The notes: a model not told the origin generated them from the letters alone. 64,000 bases of DNA from Cardiobacteriaceae bacterium (GCA_030525785.1 JAUNEA010000004.1:1-64000); one strand, 5' to 3'. Positions 33,922 to 43,149 are shown, counted from the stretch's first letter. A program made the numbers and translations.

Positions 33922-34955
33922 TGAATACTCACATTCGCATCGGCATTGTTGGTGGCACAGGCTATACGGGAGCAGAATTGGTGCGCATTCTCAGCCAACA
34001 CCCTAACGCCAAACTCCAAACCATCACCTCACGCAAAGAAGCAGGCACACCCATCTGGCATCTTTATCCCCAACTTCGTGGCATCAGCGATTTACACTTC
34101 AGCACACCTGAGGAAGCAGATTTGCATGCTTGTGATGTGGTCTTTTTCGCCACACCACATGGCGTTTGCATGGAACAAGCTCCTGCACTTCTGGCACAAG
34201 GGATTAAAGTTATCGATTTATCTGCTGACTTTCGCCTCAAAGATCCAAAGCGCTTTGAAGCGTGGTATCACATACCGCACACCGCCCAAGATTGGCTGGA
34301 AAAAGCTGTTTATGGCATTCCCGAAATCCATCGTGATGCTCTCAAAACGGCGCAATTGGTTGCTTGCGCAGGCTGCTATCCAACCAGCGTACAATTGGGC
34401 TTCAAGCCCTTATTGGAACAAGGTTTGATTGAGCTTGATACTTTAGTAGCTGATGTCAAATCAGGAGTATCAGGCGCAGGGCGCGAAGCAAAGGTGGCGA
34501 ATTTGTATTCCGAAATCAATGATAGTTTCAAAGCTTATGGCATAACAGGGCATCGCCATTTGCCTGAGATTCAGGAAAAACTAAGCGCTTTGGCGGGCGA
34601 GACAGTTCGCTTGGTTTTTGTGCCTCATTTGGTTCCCATGACGCGAGGCATTGAGGCAACGTTGTACGCTCGCCTAAAGCGCTTTGATGTAGATTTACAA
34701 GCCCTCTACCAAAGCGCTTTTGCCCATGAACCTTTTGTTGATGTATTGCCTGCTGGATTTTTGCCTGAAACTCGTAGCGTACGTGGCTCTAATCAGGTGC
34801 GTATGAGTGTGCATCGTGCGCCTGAATCGGATTATGTGGTGGTTTCTGTGGTGGAGGATAATTTGGTGAAAGGAGCATCAGGTCAAGCTGTGCAATGTAT
34901 GAATCTGATGTTTGGGCTTGAGGAAACCACTGGGTTAAACTTAAGCGCTTTGTAA
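33921..34955 (+). CDS. argC: N-acetyl-gamma-glutamyl-phosphate reductase
   Basis: ArgC reduces N-acetylglutamyl phosphate in arginine synthesis. The 344-residue type 1 protein has the NADP glycine motif [13 protein letters not shown] (8-20), the catalytic cysteine C152 in ACAGCYPTS, and the substrate-loop [11 protein letters not shown]. No other arg gene is adjacent. It overlaps hinT by one base and is followed after 15 bases by folD, so the three probably form one transcript. Palindrome copies cluster in the C-terminal half (LKRF, YQSAFAH and LSAL at the end). Confidence 0.95.
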   Translation: MNTHIRIGIVGGTGYTGAELVRILSQHPNAKLQTITSRKEAGTPIWHLYPQLRGISDLHFSTPEEADLHACDVVFFATPHGVCMEQAPALLAQGIKVIDLSADFRLKDPKRFEAWYHIPHTAQDWLEKAVYGIPEIHRDALKTAQLVACAGCYPTSVQLGFKPLLEQGLIELDTLVADVKSGVSGAGREAKVANLYSEINDSFKAYGITGHRHLPEIQEKLSALAGETVRLVFVPHLVPMTRGIEATLYARLKRFDVDLQALYQSAFAHEPFVDVLPAGFLPETRSVRGSNQVRMSVHRAPESDYVVVSVVEDNLVKGASGQAVQCMNLMFGLEETTGLNLSAL

Positions 34956-34970
34956 TCTAAGGAGAGCATC

Positions 34971-35837
34971 ATGACTACCCTTCTTGACGGTAAAGCCTTT
35001 GCTACCAACCTTCGCGAACAACTCAAAGGCGAAACCGAACAATTCATAACCACAACAGGCATACAACCAACTCTAGCGGTCATTCTGGTTGGCAACGATC
35101 CTGCAAGTGAAGTTTATGTGCGCAACAAAGGCATTCAGGCAAAGGAAGTTGGCTTTCGTAGCCTAGAAATCAAACTGCCCGAAACCACCACTCAAAGCGC
35201 TTTGCTCGCAGAAATTCAAGCCTTAAATGATGATGCATCGGTGCATGGCATTTTGGTACAACTACCATTACCCAAGCATTTGGATTCGGATTTGGTGCTG
35301 AACCACATTGCCCCTGAGAAAGATGTTGATGGGTTTCACCCTGTCAATGTCGGCAAACTATGGACAGGCAACCCTATCTCCATTCCTTGCACACCACTTG
35401 GCTGCTCCCTTTTACTCAAAGCGCTTTGTGGCGACAATCTGGCAGGCAAACGAGCTATTGTGATTGGGCGCTCCAACATTGTTGGTAAACCTATGGCGTC
35501 TTTGTTGCTTGCGATGAATGCAACCGTTACCCTCGCTCATTCCAAAACCCAAAACCTCAAAGCGCTTTGTCAAGAAGCCGATATTGTGGTGGCAGCCGTT
35601 GGCGTGCCAGAATTGGTTCAAGGTGATTGGATTAAAGAAGGGGCGATTGTTTTAGATGTTGGCATCAACCGTATCCATCATTCAGATGGCAGCGCGAAAT
35701 TGGTTGGCGATGTGCATTTTGAATCGGCCTTTCCACGCGCAAGCGCTATAACACCTGTTCCAGGTGGCATTGGCCCTATGACCATTGCCTGCCTCTTAAA
35801 AAATACTCTTCATTGCGCCAAAGCGCTTTGTTCCTAA
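34971..35837 (+). CDS. folD: FolD, methylene-THF dehydrogenase/cyclohydrolase
   Basis: FolD interconverts methylene-, methenyl- and formyl-tetrahydrofolate. The 288-residue protein shows the family signatures [19 protein letters not shown] (with the active-site Tyr and the downstream Lys region), [22 protein letters not shown], the nucleotide-binding [15 protein letters not shown], and the end [24 protein letters not shown] precedes the ATG. Four palindrome copies are inside, one contributing the C-terminal KALCS tail. Confidence 0.96.
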   Translation: MTTLLDGKAFATNLREQLKGETEQFITTTGIQPTLAVILVGNDPASEVYVRNKGIQAKEVGFRSLEIKLPETTTQSALLAEIQALNDDASVHGILVQLPLPKHLDSDLVLNHIAPEKDVDGFHPVNVGKLWTGNPISIPCTPLGCSLLLKALCGDNLAGKRAIVIGRSNIVGKPMASLLLAMNATVTLAHSKTQNLKALCQEADIVVAAVGVPELVQGDWIKEGAIVLDVGINRIHHSDGSAKLVGDVHFESAFPRASAITPVPGGIGPMTIACLLKNTLHCAKALCS

Positions 35838-35866
35838 GACTTTAATCATCTAAATAAGGAAATCGT

Positions 35867-36394
35867 ATGAGCCAAGAAATCGGATTGTTTTATGGCAGCA
35901 CCACAGGCATGACAGAAGACATCGCCTACCAAATCCAAACCATCGCTCAAGAAAGCTATGGCTTGGACATCACCCCCATCAACATCATCGATTTAGATGA
36001 CCCCAATGATATGTTCCTCCATAAACGCCTCATACTCGGCATTCCCACTTGGAATTACGGCGAATATCAAGATGATTGGGAAATGATTTTGGATAAAATC
36101 GCAGGAGCTAACTTAAACGGACATACCATTGCTATGTATGGCTTAGGAGACCAAGTAGGCTACCCTGAATTTTTCCTTGATGCACTAGGCATGCTCGCCA
36201 AACAATTGCAAAGTCAAGGAGCTACCTTGATTGGACAATGGTCTGCTGAAGGCTATAAATTCCAAGCTTCCAAAGCGCTTTTACCAAATGGTCATTTCAT
36301 TGGCTTAGGCATTGATGAGGATTCTGAGCCTGAGAAAAGTGAAGAACGTTTGAAAGCATGGCTGGCGCAAGTTTTGCCTCAGTTAAAAGGATAA
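35867..36394 (+). CDS. Long-chain flavodoxin
   Basis: Flavodoxins carry FMN and act as low-potential electron donors, for instance to radical-SAM enzymes such as MiaB or to IspG/IspH-type enzymes. The 175-residue protein has the FMN phosphate loop FYGSTTGMTED (8-18), a flavin-stacking Trp region in GIPTWNYGEYQDDW, and a further FMN loop region (GLGDQVGYPEFFLDALG). The roughly 20-residue insertion of the long-chain class is present (ATLIGQWSAEGYKFQAS). It could be fldA or fldB; I cannot decide. It lies 29 bases after folD. Confidence 0.9.
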   Translation: MSQEIGLFYGSTTGMTEDIAYQIQTIAQESYGLDITPINIIDLDDPNDMFLHKRLILGIPTWNYGEYQDDWEMILDKIAGANLNGHTIAMYGLGDQVGYPEFFLDALGMLAKQLQSQGATLIGQWSAEGYKFQASKALLPNGHFIGLGIDEDSEPEKSEERLKAWLAQVLPQLKG

Positions 36395-36417
36395 AAACAA
36401 ACAAAGCGCTTTGACGC

Positions 36418-36447
36418 TTGGTTTATCGAACAAAAGGCGTGTATAAT
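36418..36447 (+). promoter_or_regulatory. Promoter of the rpsF-rpsR-rplI operon
   Basis: A perfect TATAAT (36442-36447) with TTGGTT 18 bases upstream (36418-36423), preceded by G (GTATAATACGCGCC) and a GC-rich discriminator. A palindrome copy lies just upstream at 36402-36413. Confidence 0.75.
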
Positions 36448-36457
36448 ACGCGCCTTT

Positions 36458-36524
36458 GTGGGTTGGCAAACAATCCACTTTCTCCTTGCTGCCTTTGGGT
36501 AGCTTTCTTTAAATCCACAAGGAG
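36458..36524 (+). promoter_or_regulatory. Structured rpsF leader with Shine-Dalgarno-sequestering helix
   Basis: Three helices are visible. GTGGGTTG/CAATCCAC (36458-36465 with 36471-36478) forms a hairpin. GCTGCC/GGTAGC (36488-36493 with 36498-36503) forms a second. CTCCTTG (36482-36488) is the exact complement of CAAGGAG (36518-36524), which contains the rpsF Shine-Dalgarno. That pairing would hide the ribosome site. S6:S18 is known to bind its own leader in several bacteria; equating this leader with that motif is inference. Confidence 0.6.
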
Positions 36525-36529
36525 TCCTT

Positions 36530-36859
36530 ATGCGACACTATGAAATCGTGTTTTTGGTACACCCAGACCAAAGCGAGCAAGTTGGCGGCATGGTAGAGCG
36601 TTACCGTGCGCAAATTGAAAACAACAAGGGTAAAGTTCATCGTTTTGAAGATTGGGGTCGCCGTGTATTGGCTTATCCTATTCAAAAAGTAGTCAAAGCT
36701 CATTATGTTTTGATGAATATTGAATGCGATAACCAAACCTTGACTGAACTCGAGAATGGCTTCCGCTACAATGATGCTGTTTTGCGTTATTTAACCATTC
36801 GCCGTGAAAACGCAATCACTGAAGCATCTCCTATCGCTCAAAAGAAAAAAGAGGGTTAA
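36530..36859 (+). CDS. rpsF: Ribosomal protein S6
   Basis: S6 binds the central domain of 16S rRNA together with S18. The 109-residue protein begins [18 protein letters not shown] and has [26 protein letters not shown], both diagnostic. The start has a good Shine-Dalgarno (AAGGAG) that can be masked by upstream pairing. First of three ribosomal genes in the conserved order rpsF-rpsR-rplI; the primosomal priB often found after rpsF is missing. It holds no palindrome copy. Confidence 0.98.
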   Translation: MRHYEIVFLVHPDQSEQVGGMVERYRAQIENNKGKVHRFEDWGRRVLAYPIQKVVKAHYVLMNIECDNQTLTELENGFRYNDAVLRYLTIRRENAITEASPIAQKKKEG

Positions 36860-36862
36860 TCC

Positions 36863-37069
36863 ATGGCGCGTAAAAACAACAAATTGAACGACAACGGCGC
36901 AAGCATCGATTACAAAGATGTTGATATTTTAAAAGCGCATTTAACCGAAGTCGGCAAAATCGTTCCAGGCCGCATCACAGGCACAAACGCTTACAATCAA
37001 CGCCAATTGGCGAATGCGGTTAAACGCGCTCGCTTCTTAGCTTTACTGCCTTACACCGATCAACACTAA
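36863..37069 (+). CDS. rpsR: Ribosomal protein S18
   Basis: S18 forms a heterodimer with S6 on the platform of the 30S subunit. The 68-residue product has the basic start [30 protein letters not shown] and the RNA-binding [22 protein letters not shown] end. It begins three bases after the rpsF stop. Slightly shorter at the N-terminus than E. coli S18 and lacking its FRRRKFCR start. That loss removes the N-terminal cysteine some S18 proteins carry. Confidence 0.97.
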   Translation: MARKNNKLNDNGASIDYKDVDILKAHLTEVGKIVPGRITGTNAYNQRQLANAVKRARFLALLPYTDQH

Positions 37070-37078
37070 GGAGTGTCT

Positions 37079-37528
37079 ATGAAAGTTATTTTGTTGAACA
37101 AAGTTACAGGCTTAGGCAACTTAGGCGATTTGGTTGAAGTTAAACCAGGTTATGCTCGCAACTTCTTGTTGCCAAAAGGTCACGCTGCTGAAGCAACCAA
37201 AGCCAACTTAGAGCGCTTTGAAGCTCGCCGTGCTGAGCTTGAAAAACAACAAGCTGCTCGCTTAGCTGACTCTGAAGCTCGTGCACAAGCTTTCAATGGC
37301 AAAGTATTGACCATTGTTGCTAAAGCTGGCGATGAAGGTCGTATCTTTGGTTCTGTTGGTAGCCAACATATTGTTGAAGCTGCAAAAGCTCAAGGCTTGA
37401 CTTTATCGCGCAACGAAATCAGCGTTCCAAACGGCAATATCCGCGAACTCGGCGAGTTCAATATTGCGTTGCATTTCTTTGGCGATGTTAAAGCTGAAGT
37501 TGTGGTGCGTGTAGTTGCTGCGGCTTAA
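37079..37528 (+). CDS. rplI: Ribosomal protein L9
   Basis: L9 binds domain V of 23S rRNA near the L1 stalk. The 149-residue protein starts MKVILLNKVTGLGNLGDLV with the conserved NFLLPKGHA, followed by the long connecting helix (ANLERFEARRAELEKQQ) and the C-terminal domain. The ATG at 37079 is chosen because AAGGAG lies six bases upstream; a GTG at 37073 overlaps that site. A terminator follows. It contains one half-degenerate palindrome (GAGCGCTTTGAAG). Confidence 0.97.
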   Translation: MKVILLNKVTGLGNLGDLVEVKPGYARNFLLPKGHAAEATKANLERFEARRAELEKQQAARLADSEARAQAFNGKVLTIVAKAGDEGRIFGSVGSQHIVEAAKAQGLTLSRNEISVPNGNIRELGEFNIALHFFGDVKAEVVVRVVAAA

Positions 37529-37547
37529 TCCGTCAACGAACATTCCC

Positions 37548-37581
37548 AAAACCAGCTGCTTTAAGGTGGCTGGTTTTTTTA
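37548..37581 (+). terminator. Terminator of the rpsF operon
   Basis: AAAACCAGC (37548-37556) and GCTGGTTTT (37569-37577) form a nine-base stem followed by a T run, 20 bases after the rplI stop. Confidence 0.9.
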
Positions 37582-37656
37582 TACCCAACATTAAGCCATA
37601 CAACGCACCAAAGCGCTTTGCTTACCGACTGCCTTCCTTCTATCTGAGATAACGCC

Positions 37657-38889
37657 ATGAAATTTTCCCTGCTTCCGTTATGCTTACTGCTCACCGCCTG
37701 CATGAATCAAGGTTTAAGCCAAAATCTTACACCCATCGTTTCTCAGCCTAGCTTCCCTCAAGACACTTGGCAAGAAACTTCCATCAACGCAAACAACGGC
37801 AATTTTTCTGCGTGGAAACAATCGTTTTACCACAAAGCACTTCAGCGTGGTTTCGCGCCAGCACTTATCGAACAATTGTTGCAAAATGCTCATTATCAGG
37901 AAAAAACGGTGAAATCCGATCGTGGACAGCCTGAACGCACCCAACTCATCGCTCAATATCTGGATAAATCATTAAGCGATAAGCGCATTCTCGAAGGTCA
38001 ACAAAAGTTGCGCGAACACGCCGCCTTTTTCCAAAAGCTGGAGCAACAATATGGCGTTCCTAAAGAAATTGTGATTGCCATCTGGGGGTTAGAAAGCAGC
38101 TATGGCAGTTTCACAGGCAAAGAATCTTTAAGCTCAAGCCTAGCAACCTTAGCCTTTGATGGCAGACGGCAAGCTTTTGCTGAAAATCAGCTCTTTGCCA
38201 TGCTTACCATGATGCAATACGGCGATTTAACCCCCGATGCGCAAGGTTCATGGGCTGGCGGCATGGGACATACCCAATTTATCCCCACCACTTGGCTAGA
38301 ACAAGCTCAAGATGGCGATGGCGATGGTCACAAAAATCCTTGGAATATCTATGATGCCACCGCCTCTACCGCCTCCTATCTCAAACAATCAGGCTGGCAA
38401 CGTGGGCAGAGCTTTGGTGAAGTGGTCACTCTCACTCCTCAATTTCGCGATATTTGGCTGGATAAAACGCTACCGCGTGAGCAAATTCAAGGCATCAATA
38501 CACCGCTAAAAGCTTCTAAAGTTCGCATTTGGCTACCTTCAGGACAAACAGGAAGCGCTTTGGCGTTGTATCCTAATTTTTCTGTCATCAAAAAATATAA
38601 CAATTCAGACCATTACGCTCTTGCCGTTTCCCTTCTTGCCGAACGCATTGCAGGGCGCGACATCAGCCATATCCATTTTGCCCGTGAGCAACAAGGCTTA
38701 GATTTTGAACAACGCAAAGCGCTTCAGCAAGCTTTGCAGGATTTAGGTTACTCCATTGGTGCGGTTGATGGGGTTATTGGCAGCAAAACGCGTGATGCTT
38801 TCCGCATGTGGCAACAAAAACAAGGTCTATTTGCTGATGGCTTCATCAGTGTTCAAAGCGCTTTGCCACTCATTCAGCCTCAACGATAA
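37657..38889 (+). CDS. MltB-type lytic transglycosylase lipoprotein with peptidoglycan-binding domain
   Basis: This enzyme cleaves the murein glycan between MurNAc and GlcNAc. The 410-residue protein has a lipoprotein signal with lipobox LTAC and lipidation Cys at residue 15. The SLT_2/MltB-like catalytic domain spans about 50-340 and contains the catalytic glutamate in IWGLESSYGSFTG, plus GSWAGGMGHTQFIPTTWL and DGDGDGHKNPWNIYDA. A PG_binding_1 domain follows at about 350-405 (LQQALQDLGYSIGAVDGVIG). It is a second MltB-family enzyme besides the one at 55859-56923. It has the layout of the secreted MltB/Slt-B2-type proteins. aroB follows after 12 bases. Confidence 0.9.
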   Translation: MKFSLLPLCLLLTACMNQGLSQNLTPIVSQPSFPQDTWQETSINANNGNFSAWKQSFYHKALQRGFAPALIEQLLQNAHYQEKTVKSDRGQPERTQLIAQYLDKSLSDKRILEGQQKLREHAAFFQKLEQQYGVPKEIVIAIWGLESSYGSFTGKESLSSSLATLAFDGRRQAFAENQLFAMLTMMQYGDLTPDAQGSWAGGMGHTQFIPTTWLEQAQDGDGDGHKNPWNIYDATASTASYLKQSGWQRGQSFGEVVTLTPQFRDIWLDKTLPREQIQGINTPLKASKVRIWLPSGQTGSALALYPNFSVIKKYNNSDHYALAVSLLAERIAGRDISHIHFAREQQGLDFEQRKALQQALQDLGYSIGAVDGVIGSKTRDAFRMWQQKQGLFADGFISVQSALPLIQPQR

Positions 38890-38901
38890 GGATATAACGC
38901 C

Positions 38902-39999
38902 ATGATTCAATTGAATGTCTCCCTGCCTTATGGCAAACATTATCCTATCATCATCGCTTCAGGTCTCCACCAACAAAGCGCTTTGTGGGACGAAATCCCT
39001 GAAAAAAATATCTGTATTGTCACCAACGCCACCATTGCAGAACACTATCTTGCCCCTATCCAAAGCGCTTTGGCACAAAAGCCTCGCCAGATTCTCACCG
39101 TTCTTTTAGAAGATGGTGAACAACATAAAAATCTCCACAGCTGGGAGCGTATTCTTTCTGCTATGTTGGAAAAGCGCTTTGGGCGAGATAGTCTGATTTT
39201 AGCACTGGGCGGTGGCATCATTGGCGATATTGCAGGATTTGCTGCCGCCAGTTTTCAACGTGGCATTCCTTTTATTCAAATTCCAACCACGCTTTTAGCG
39301 CAAGTAGATTCTTCGGTGGGCGGAAAAACAGGGGTCAATCACGCGCTGGGCAAGAATCTTATTGGCGCCTTTCATCAGCCTCGCGCGGTTTACATGGATA
39401 TTGATACTCTGAAAACCCTGCCCAAGCAAGAATTCTCAGCAGGCATGGCAGAAGTCATTAAATATGGACTTATCAATGATTTGCCCTTTTTCGAATGGCT
39501 GGAAGAAAACCAAAGCGCTTTGCGTGAACACAATCCTCAAATGCTTGCCGAAATGATTGCCCACTGTTGTCAAAACAAAGCCAGCATTGTAGAACGCGAT
39601 GAAACGGAGCAAGGCGAACGGGCATTGCTAAACTTAGGTCATACCTTTGGGCATGCTCTGGAAGCGCTGACGCATTATAAAATTTACAAACATGGTGAAT
39701 GTGTGGCGATTGGCATGATGATGGCGCACCGCTTGGCACATCTCTTAGGTTGGATTTCCGAAAACGCTTTGGCTCGTGTACAGGCGTTGCTACAAGCCTT
39801 TCAACTCCCAACTACTCTCCCAAGCCATATCGATAATCAACCTCTTGCTCCTGAATTGCTGTATCAAGCTATGTTTGGTGATAAGAAGGTTAAAGCAGGA
39901 AAGCTACGTTTGATTGTGCCAAAGCGCTTTGGAGAATGCATCATTACTGATGAAATTTCAGAGTCTCTCATTCTAAAAACCATTACTCAAAGTTTTTAA
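38902..39999 (+). CDS. aroB: 3-dehydroquinate synthase
   Basis: AroB makes 3-dehydroquinate from DAHP in the shikimate pathway, using NAD and a divalent metal. The 365-residue sequence includes the NAD-binding ALGGGIIGDIAGFAAASF, PTTLLAQVDSSVGGKTGVNH, the metal ligand region MAEVIKYGL, and the histidine motifs LNLGHTFGHALE and KHGECVAIGM. In many relatives aroKB follows pilQ; here aroB sits after a transglycosylase gene and aroK is not present. Five palindrome copies are inside, three of them QSAL in surface-like segments. Confidence 0.96.
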   Translation: MIQLNVSLPYGKHYPIIIASGLHQQSALWDEIPEKNICIVTNATIAEHYLAPIQSALAQKPRQILTVLLEDGEQHKNLHSWERILSAMLEKRFGRDSLILALGGGIIGDIAGFAAASFQRGIPFIQIPTTLLAQVDSSVGGKTGVNHALGKNLIGAFHQPRAVYMDIDTLKTLPKQEFSAGMAEVIKYGLINDLPFFEWLEENQSALREHNPQMLAEMIAHCCQNKASIVERDETEQGERALLNLGHTFGHALEALTHYKIYKHGECVAIGMMMAHRLAHLLGWISENALARVQALLQAFQLPTTLPSHIDNQPLAPELLYQAMFGDKKVKAGKLRLIVPKRFGECIITDEISESLILKTITQSF

Positions 40000-40027
40000 A
40001 CTGTAAATTAAATCTCATCAACAAAGC

Positions 40028-40067
40028 CCAGAGAATCTAGTTTTCACGATTCTCTGGCGGCTATAAT
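40028..40067 (+). promoter_or_regulatory. Inverted repeat overlapping the promoter of the first solute-binding protein
   Basis: CCAGAGAATC (40028-40037) and GATTCTCTGG (40048-40057) form a perfect ten-base inverted repeat with a ten-base centre. A perfect TATAAT follows at 40062-40067. The repeat covers the expected -35 region, so it could be an operator. It could also be the aroB terminator, but no T-run follows on the plus strand. Confidence 0.5.
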
Positions 40068-40110
40068 GGATAAACAATAATTTTATCCTCTATGAACGAA
40101 AAAGGAACCT

Positions 40111-40989
40111 ATGATGCATAAGCCTCTATTATTAGCATTAGCTTTATTGACTTCTATCGCTTCAGCAGAAAGTCGAATTGAAAAAATCAAACAGAATAAA
40201 ACGATTACCGTTGGATACATGAGCGATGATTTGCCTTTTAGTTATACCAATGATAAAGGCGAATATTTAGGATTTAGCGTTGCTATTACTCATAAAGTTA
40301 CAGAATCCATTGCAAAAGAATTGGGCATTGATAATTTGAAAGTCGAAATTAAACCGATTACTTTTCAAAATCGATTCTCTATGATGCAATCAGGAGAATT
40401 GGATTTTTCTTGTAGTGCACACAGTAATTTGCCTGAACGTAAAGAATGGGTTGATTTCTCTCATAACTTCTTTACAGCGCGTGGTCGCTTGATTGTGCGT
40501 ACAGATTCAGGTATTGAAAGTTATAAAGATTTGGCAGGAAAAAAAGTAGCTTTAATCTCTGATACTTCATTAGCAGATGTTATCCCTCGCAAACGAACCC
40601 AATTCAAATTTGAAGAACCGATGACCGTTAATTCAGGCGATGAATTGCTTGAATTACTCCGCAATCGCACAGTTGATGGCATTTTTGATGATGATATTAT
40701 GGTAATGGCAAAGATTGCCAAAAATAATGAAACAGAACAGTTCAAAATGATTGGACAAGCTTTAGCGCTCGAACATTATGCCTGTATTGTTCCCAAAGGC
40801 GATGTGGAGATGAAGAAACTGGTTGACCAAGCCCTTTTCCAATTATTCACCTCTGGTGATATTGAGCCTATTTTCAAACAGTGGTTCCAAGAACCAATGC
40901 CTTATCTCAATATCAATCTAAACTTTGAACTCACACCCGCAGTTAAAAGCCTATACACCAATCCTAATGACAAATCCATTGGTGAATAA
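40111..40989 (+). CDS. Periplasmic amino-acid-type solute-binding protein, paralog 1
   Basis: This family-3 extracellular solute-binding protein (292 residues) has a signal peptide MMHKPLLLALALLTSIASA. Two lobes follow, with IKQNKTITVGYMSDDLPFSY at the start of lobe one, CSAHSNLPERKEWVDFSHNFF in the cleft and VALISDTSLADVIPRK in lobe two. Family-3 proteins deliver amino acids to ABC importers; the ligand here is unknown. It is the first of five tandem paralogs sharing an ending of the form FEL...LY..PND..IGE. No permease or ATPase gene is adjacent. It has a perfect -10 box upstream and a paired-palindrome terminator downstream. Confidence 0.88.
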   Translation: MMHKPLLLALALLTSIASAESRIEKIKQNKTITVGYMSDDLPFSYTNDKGEYLGFSVAITHKVTESIAKELGIDNLKVEIKPITFQNRFSMMQSGELDFSCSAHSNLPERKEWVDFSHNFFTARGRLIVRTDSGIESYKDLAGKKVALISDTSLADVIPRKRTQFKFEEPMTVNSGDELLELLRNRTVDGIFDDDIMVMAKIAKNNETEQFKMIGQALALEHYACIVPKGDVEMKKLVDQALFQLFTSGDIEPIFKQWFQEPMPYLNINLNFELTPAVKSLYTNPNDKSIGE

Positions 40990-40997
40990 CCTACTTT

Positions 40998-41036
40998 TCA
41001 AAGCGCTTTAAAATTAAAGCGCTTTCTTTTATTTTC
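40998..41036 (+). terminator. Terminator built from two palindrome copies, after paralog 1
   Basis: AAAGCGCTTTAA and TTAAAGCGCTTT, separated by two bases, form a near-perfect 12-base stem followed by CTTTTATTTT. It starts nine bases after the stop codon. Confidence 0.65.
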
Positions 41037-41176
41037 TTATTCTCCATTTCTAAGAACAATAAACCAAGAAGCAATTTTATTGGTTTTCCTTTATACTTTA
41101 TGCTCGATATTGGGGAATCCATAACAACCCTATCATCACCCATTTTTACTCATTAGCAATCAGAGGCTTGAATATC

Positions 41177-42082
41177 ATGAATGCATTATCCAAATTAACT
41201 TTTTCTATCCTAACCTTAGGCTCCCTACTTTTAAGCGAAAGCGCTTTGGCAGGTAGCCGTTTAGATAAAATTAAAGAAACCAAAACTCTATTGGTTGGCT
41301 ATCTGACTGAAGATTTTCCTTTTACTTATCAAAATGGGCAAGGACAAATTCAAGGATTTGGCATCAATTTAAGCGAAGAAATTCGTGCTTTTTTAGAAAA
41401 AGAACATGGTATTAGCGGATTAAAAATTGTGCCTGTTCCTTTTGACAATGGCAACCGTTTCACCATGACCCAAAATGGCGAAATGGATATTAGCTGCTCT
41501 TCACATAGCAACACACCAGAACGCAAACAACTTGTTAATTTCTCAAATAATTTCTTTGTTTCTCGCCTACGCTTAGCCGTTCGCAACGATTCAAGCATCA
41601 AGAGCTACAAAGACATTGAAGGCAAAACAGTTGCTGTTGAACGCAGCACACCTGCTGCTGATTTGATTGAAAGCAAAAAACGCCAACATAAATTTGGCAA
41701 GATTGTGCAAACTGATGGCCGTGAAGAAAATTTAGATTTATTGTTAAAAGGCGAAGTAGACGGCGTATTTGAAGAAGATATTTTACTGTCAGGTATTGCA
41801 GCGTTAAAAGGTAAATCAGATCAATTCAAATTTGTCGGCCCTGCGTTGAGCATGGATTATTACGCCTGTATGCTACCGAAAGATGATGCTGAACTAAAAT
41901 CAGCCGTTGATGCAGCACTGGCACAATATTTCTTAAGCAACAAGGTTAATGCATTGTATCAACAATGGTTTTTAGAACCCATTGACATCGGCAATGGTAA
42001 AAAAGTGAACCTAAACTTTGAGCTCAGTAGCGCCATCAAACAGCTTTACAGCACTCCAAATGACCGAGCCATTGGTGAATAA
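41177..42082 (+). CDS. Periplasmic solute-binding protein, paralog 2
   Basis: The 301-residue paralog starts at the ATG at 41177 (a TTG at 41168 is less likely). It has a signal peptide ending LLLSESALAG, where the iterated palindrome encodes the cleavage-site residues. It then follows paralog 1 closely in pattern: IKETKTLLVGYLTEDFPFTY, NRFTMTQNGEMDISCSSHSN, ERKQLVNFSNNFF, and an ending FELSSAIKQLYSTPNDRAIGE-like block. The cleft cysteine in CSSHSN is shared by all five. Ligand unknown. A promoter-like TATACT lies at 41092. Confidence 0.88.
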   Translation: MNALSKLTFSILTLGSLLLSESALAGSRLDKIKETKTLLVGYLTEDFPFTYQNGQGQIQGFGINLSEEIRAFLEKEHGISGLKIVPVPFDNGNRFTMTQNGEMDISCSSHSNTPERKQLVNFSNNFFVSRLRLAVRNDSSIKSYKDIEGKTVAVERSTPAADLIESKKRQHKFGKIVQTDGREENLDLLLKGEVDGVFEEDILLSGIAALKGKSDQFKFVGPALSMDYYACMLPKDDAELKSAVDAALAQYFLSNKVNALYQQWFLEPIDIGNGKKVNLNFELSSAIKQLYSTPNDRAIGE

Positions 42083-42103
42083 TTCCCTCTCAGCTTTCAT
42101 CTC

Positions 42104-42137
42104 TCAAAGCGCTTTGTTTCCAAAGCGCTTTTCTACT
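42104..42137 (+). terminator. Terminator built from two palindrome copies, after paralog 2
   Basis: CAAAGCGCTTTG, then four bases, then CAAAGCGCTTTTC: the copies can pair as an 11-base stem ending in a short T/C tail. It begins 21 bases after the stop codon. Confidence 0.55.
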
Positions 42138-42258
42138 TAACACACACTACCTACCTTCATATTTTTCAGCACACTATCTAAGCTTATGATAGGATTTATG
42201 ACCCTTAAAATTCAATAAGTTAAAAAACCACACTCTGATAATTAGAAGGATTAAATCC

Positions 42259-43149
42259 ATGATAAAACCCATTCTCTACACTCTGCTCACAACGCTCACA
42301 CTACAAAGCGCTTTGGCAAACAGCCGTCTTGATACCATCAAAGAAAATCAAGTCATCAAAATTGGCTATAGTGATAGCAAGTTTCCCTTTACTTATCACT
42401 CAAAAAATCAAGAACCTACAGGGTTTGACATGGCATTGATGGAAGAAATTGCCGCCCATCTAGCTAAGTCCTTAAACTTATCCAATTTGCGCCTTGAACC
42501 TGTTTTGATTACCAACAGCAACCGTTTTCAAAAAATTGCTGACGGAGAGATTGATTTAAGCTGCGCCTCACACAGTAACACGATAGAACGTAAGAAAATC
42601 GTTCAATTCTCGAATAATTACTTCCAAACACGTGTTCGTTTGATGGTAAAAAAAGATTCTAACATTGACAGCTACAAAGCGCTTGAAGGTAAAAAAGTAG
42701 CAGTTGCTAAAGGAACACAAGCAGAAACGCTGGTGCAGCATAAATCCAGACAATTTAAATTTAGCGATGTTCTCAGCACTTCAGGTCGCCAAGAAAACAT
42801 GGATTTACTGAATCGTGGCGAGGTTGATGGCATCTTTGATGATGATATTCTTCTGCTTGGGCTTAATGCGCTCACCCAACAACATGATGATTTTGATTTT
42901 GTTGGCCCTGCTATCAGCATTGATAACTACGCTTGTATTTTGCCTAAAGATGATAAGGAATTTAAGGAATTGGTTGATAGAGGATTGGCTCAACTGTTTA
43001 TGTCTGACCGCATTCAGGAGCTTTATAATCAATGGTTTTTACAGCCGATTCAAACTCCTGATGGCAAAGAGGTCAGCCTCAATTTTGAAATGAATTCAGG
43101 CATAACTTCTCTTTATCGCACGCCCAACGATCGCGCAATTGGCGAATAA
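42259..43149 (+). CDS. Periplasmic solute-binding protein, paralog 3
   Basis: A 296-residue paralog with signal peptide MIKPILYTLLTTLTLQSALA; the palindrome encodes QSAL at the cleavage site. Lobe one begins IKENQVIKIGYSDSKFPFTY; the cleft segment is CASHSNTIERKKIVQFSNNYF; the ending is LYRTPNDRAIGE. It is closest to paralogs 2 and 5 in these motifs. AGAAGGAT lies upstream of the ATG, and a weak promoter TTTTCA/TATGAT lies at about 42163-42190. A hairpin terminator follows 89 bases after the stop. Confidence 0.88.
   Translation: MIKPILYTLLTTLTLQSALANSRLDTIKENQVIKIGYSDSKFPFTYHSKNQEPTGFDMALMEEIAAHLAKSLNLSNLRLEPVLITNSNRFQKIADGEIDLSCASHSNTIERKKIVQFSNNYFQTRVRLMVKKDSNIDSYKALEGKKVAVAKGTQAETLVQHKSRQFKFSDVLSTSGRQENMDLLNRGEVDGIFDDDILLLGLNALTQQHDDFDFVGPAISIDNYACILPKDDKEFKELVDRGLAQLFMSDRIQELYNQWFLQPIQTPDGKEVSLNFEMNSGITSLYRTPNDRAIGE

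Noticed and set aside
36402-36447. TTGACG at 36411 as the -35 box of rpsF
   Set aside because: Spacing to the TATAAT is 25 bases, too long; TTGGTT at 18 bases is the better match.
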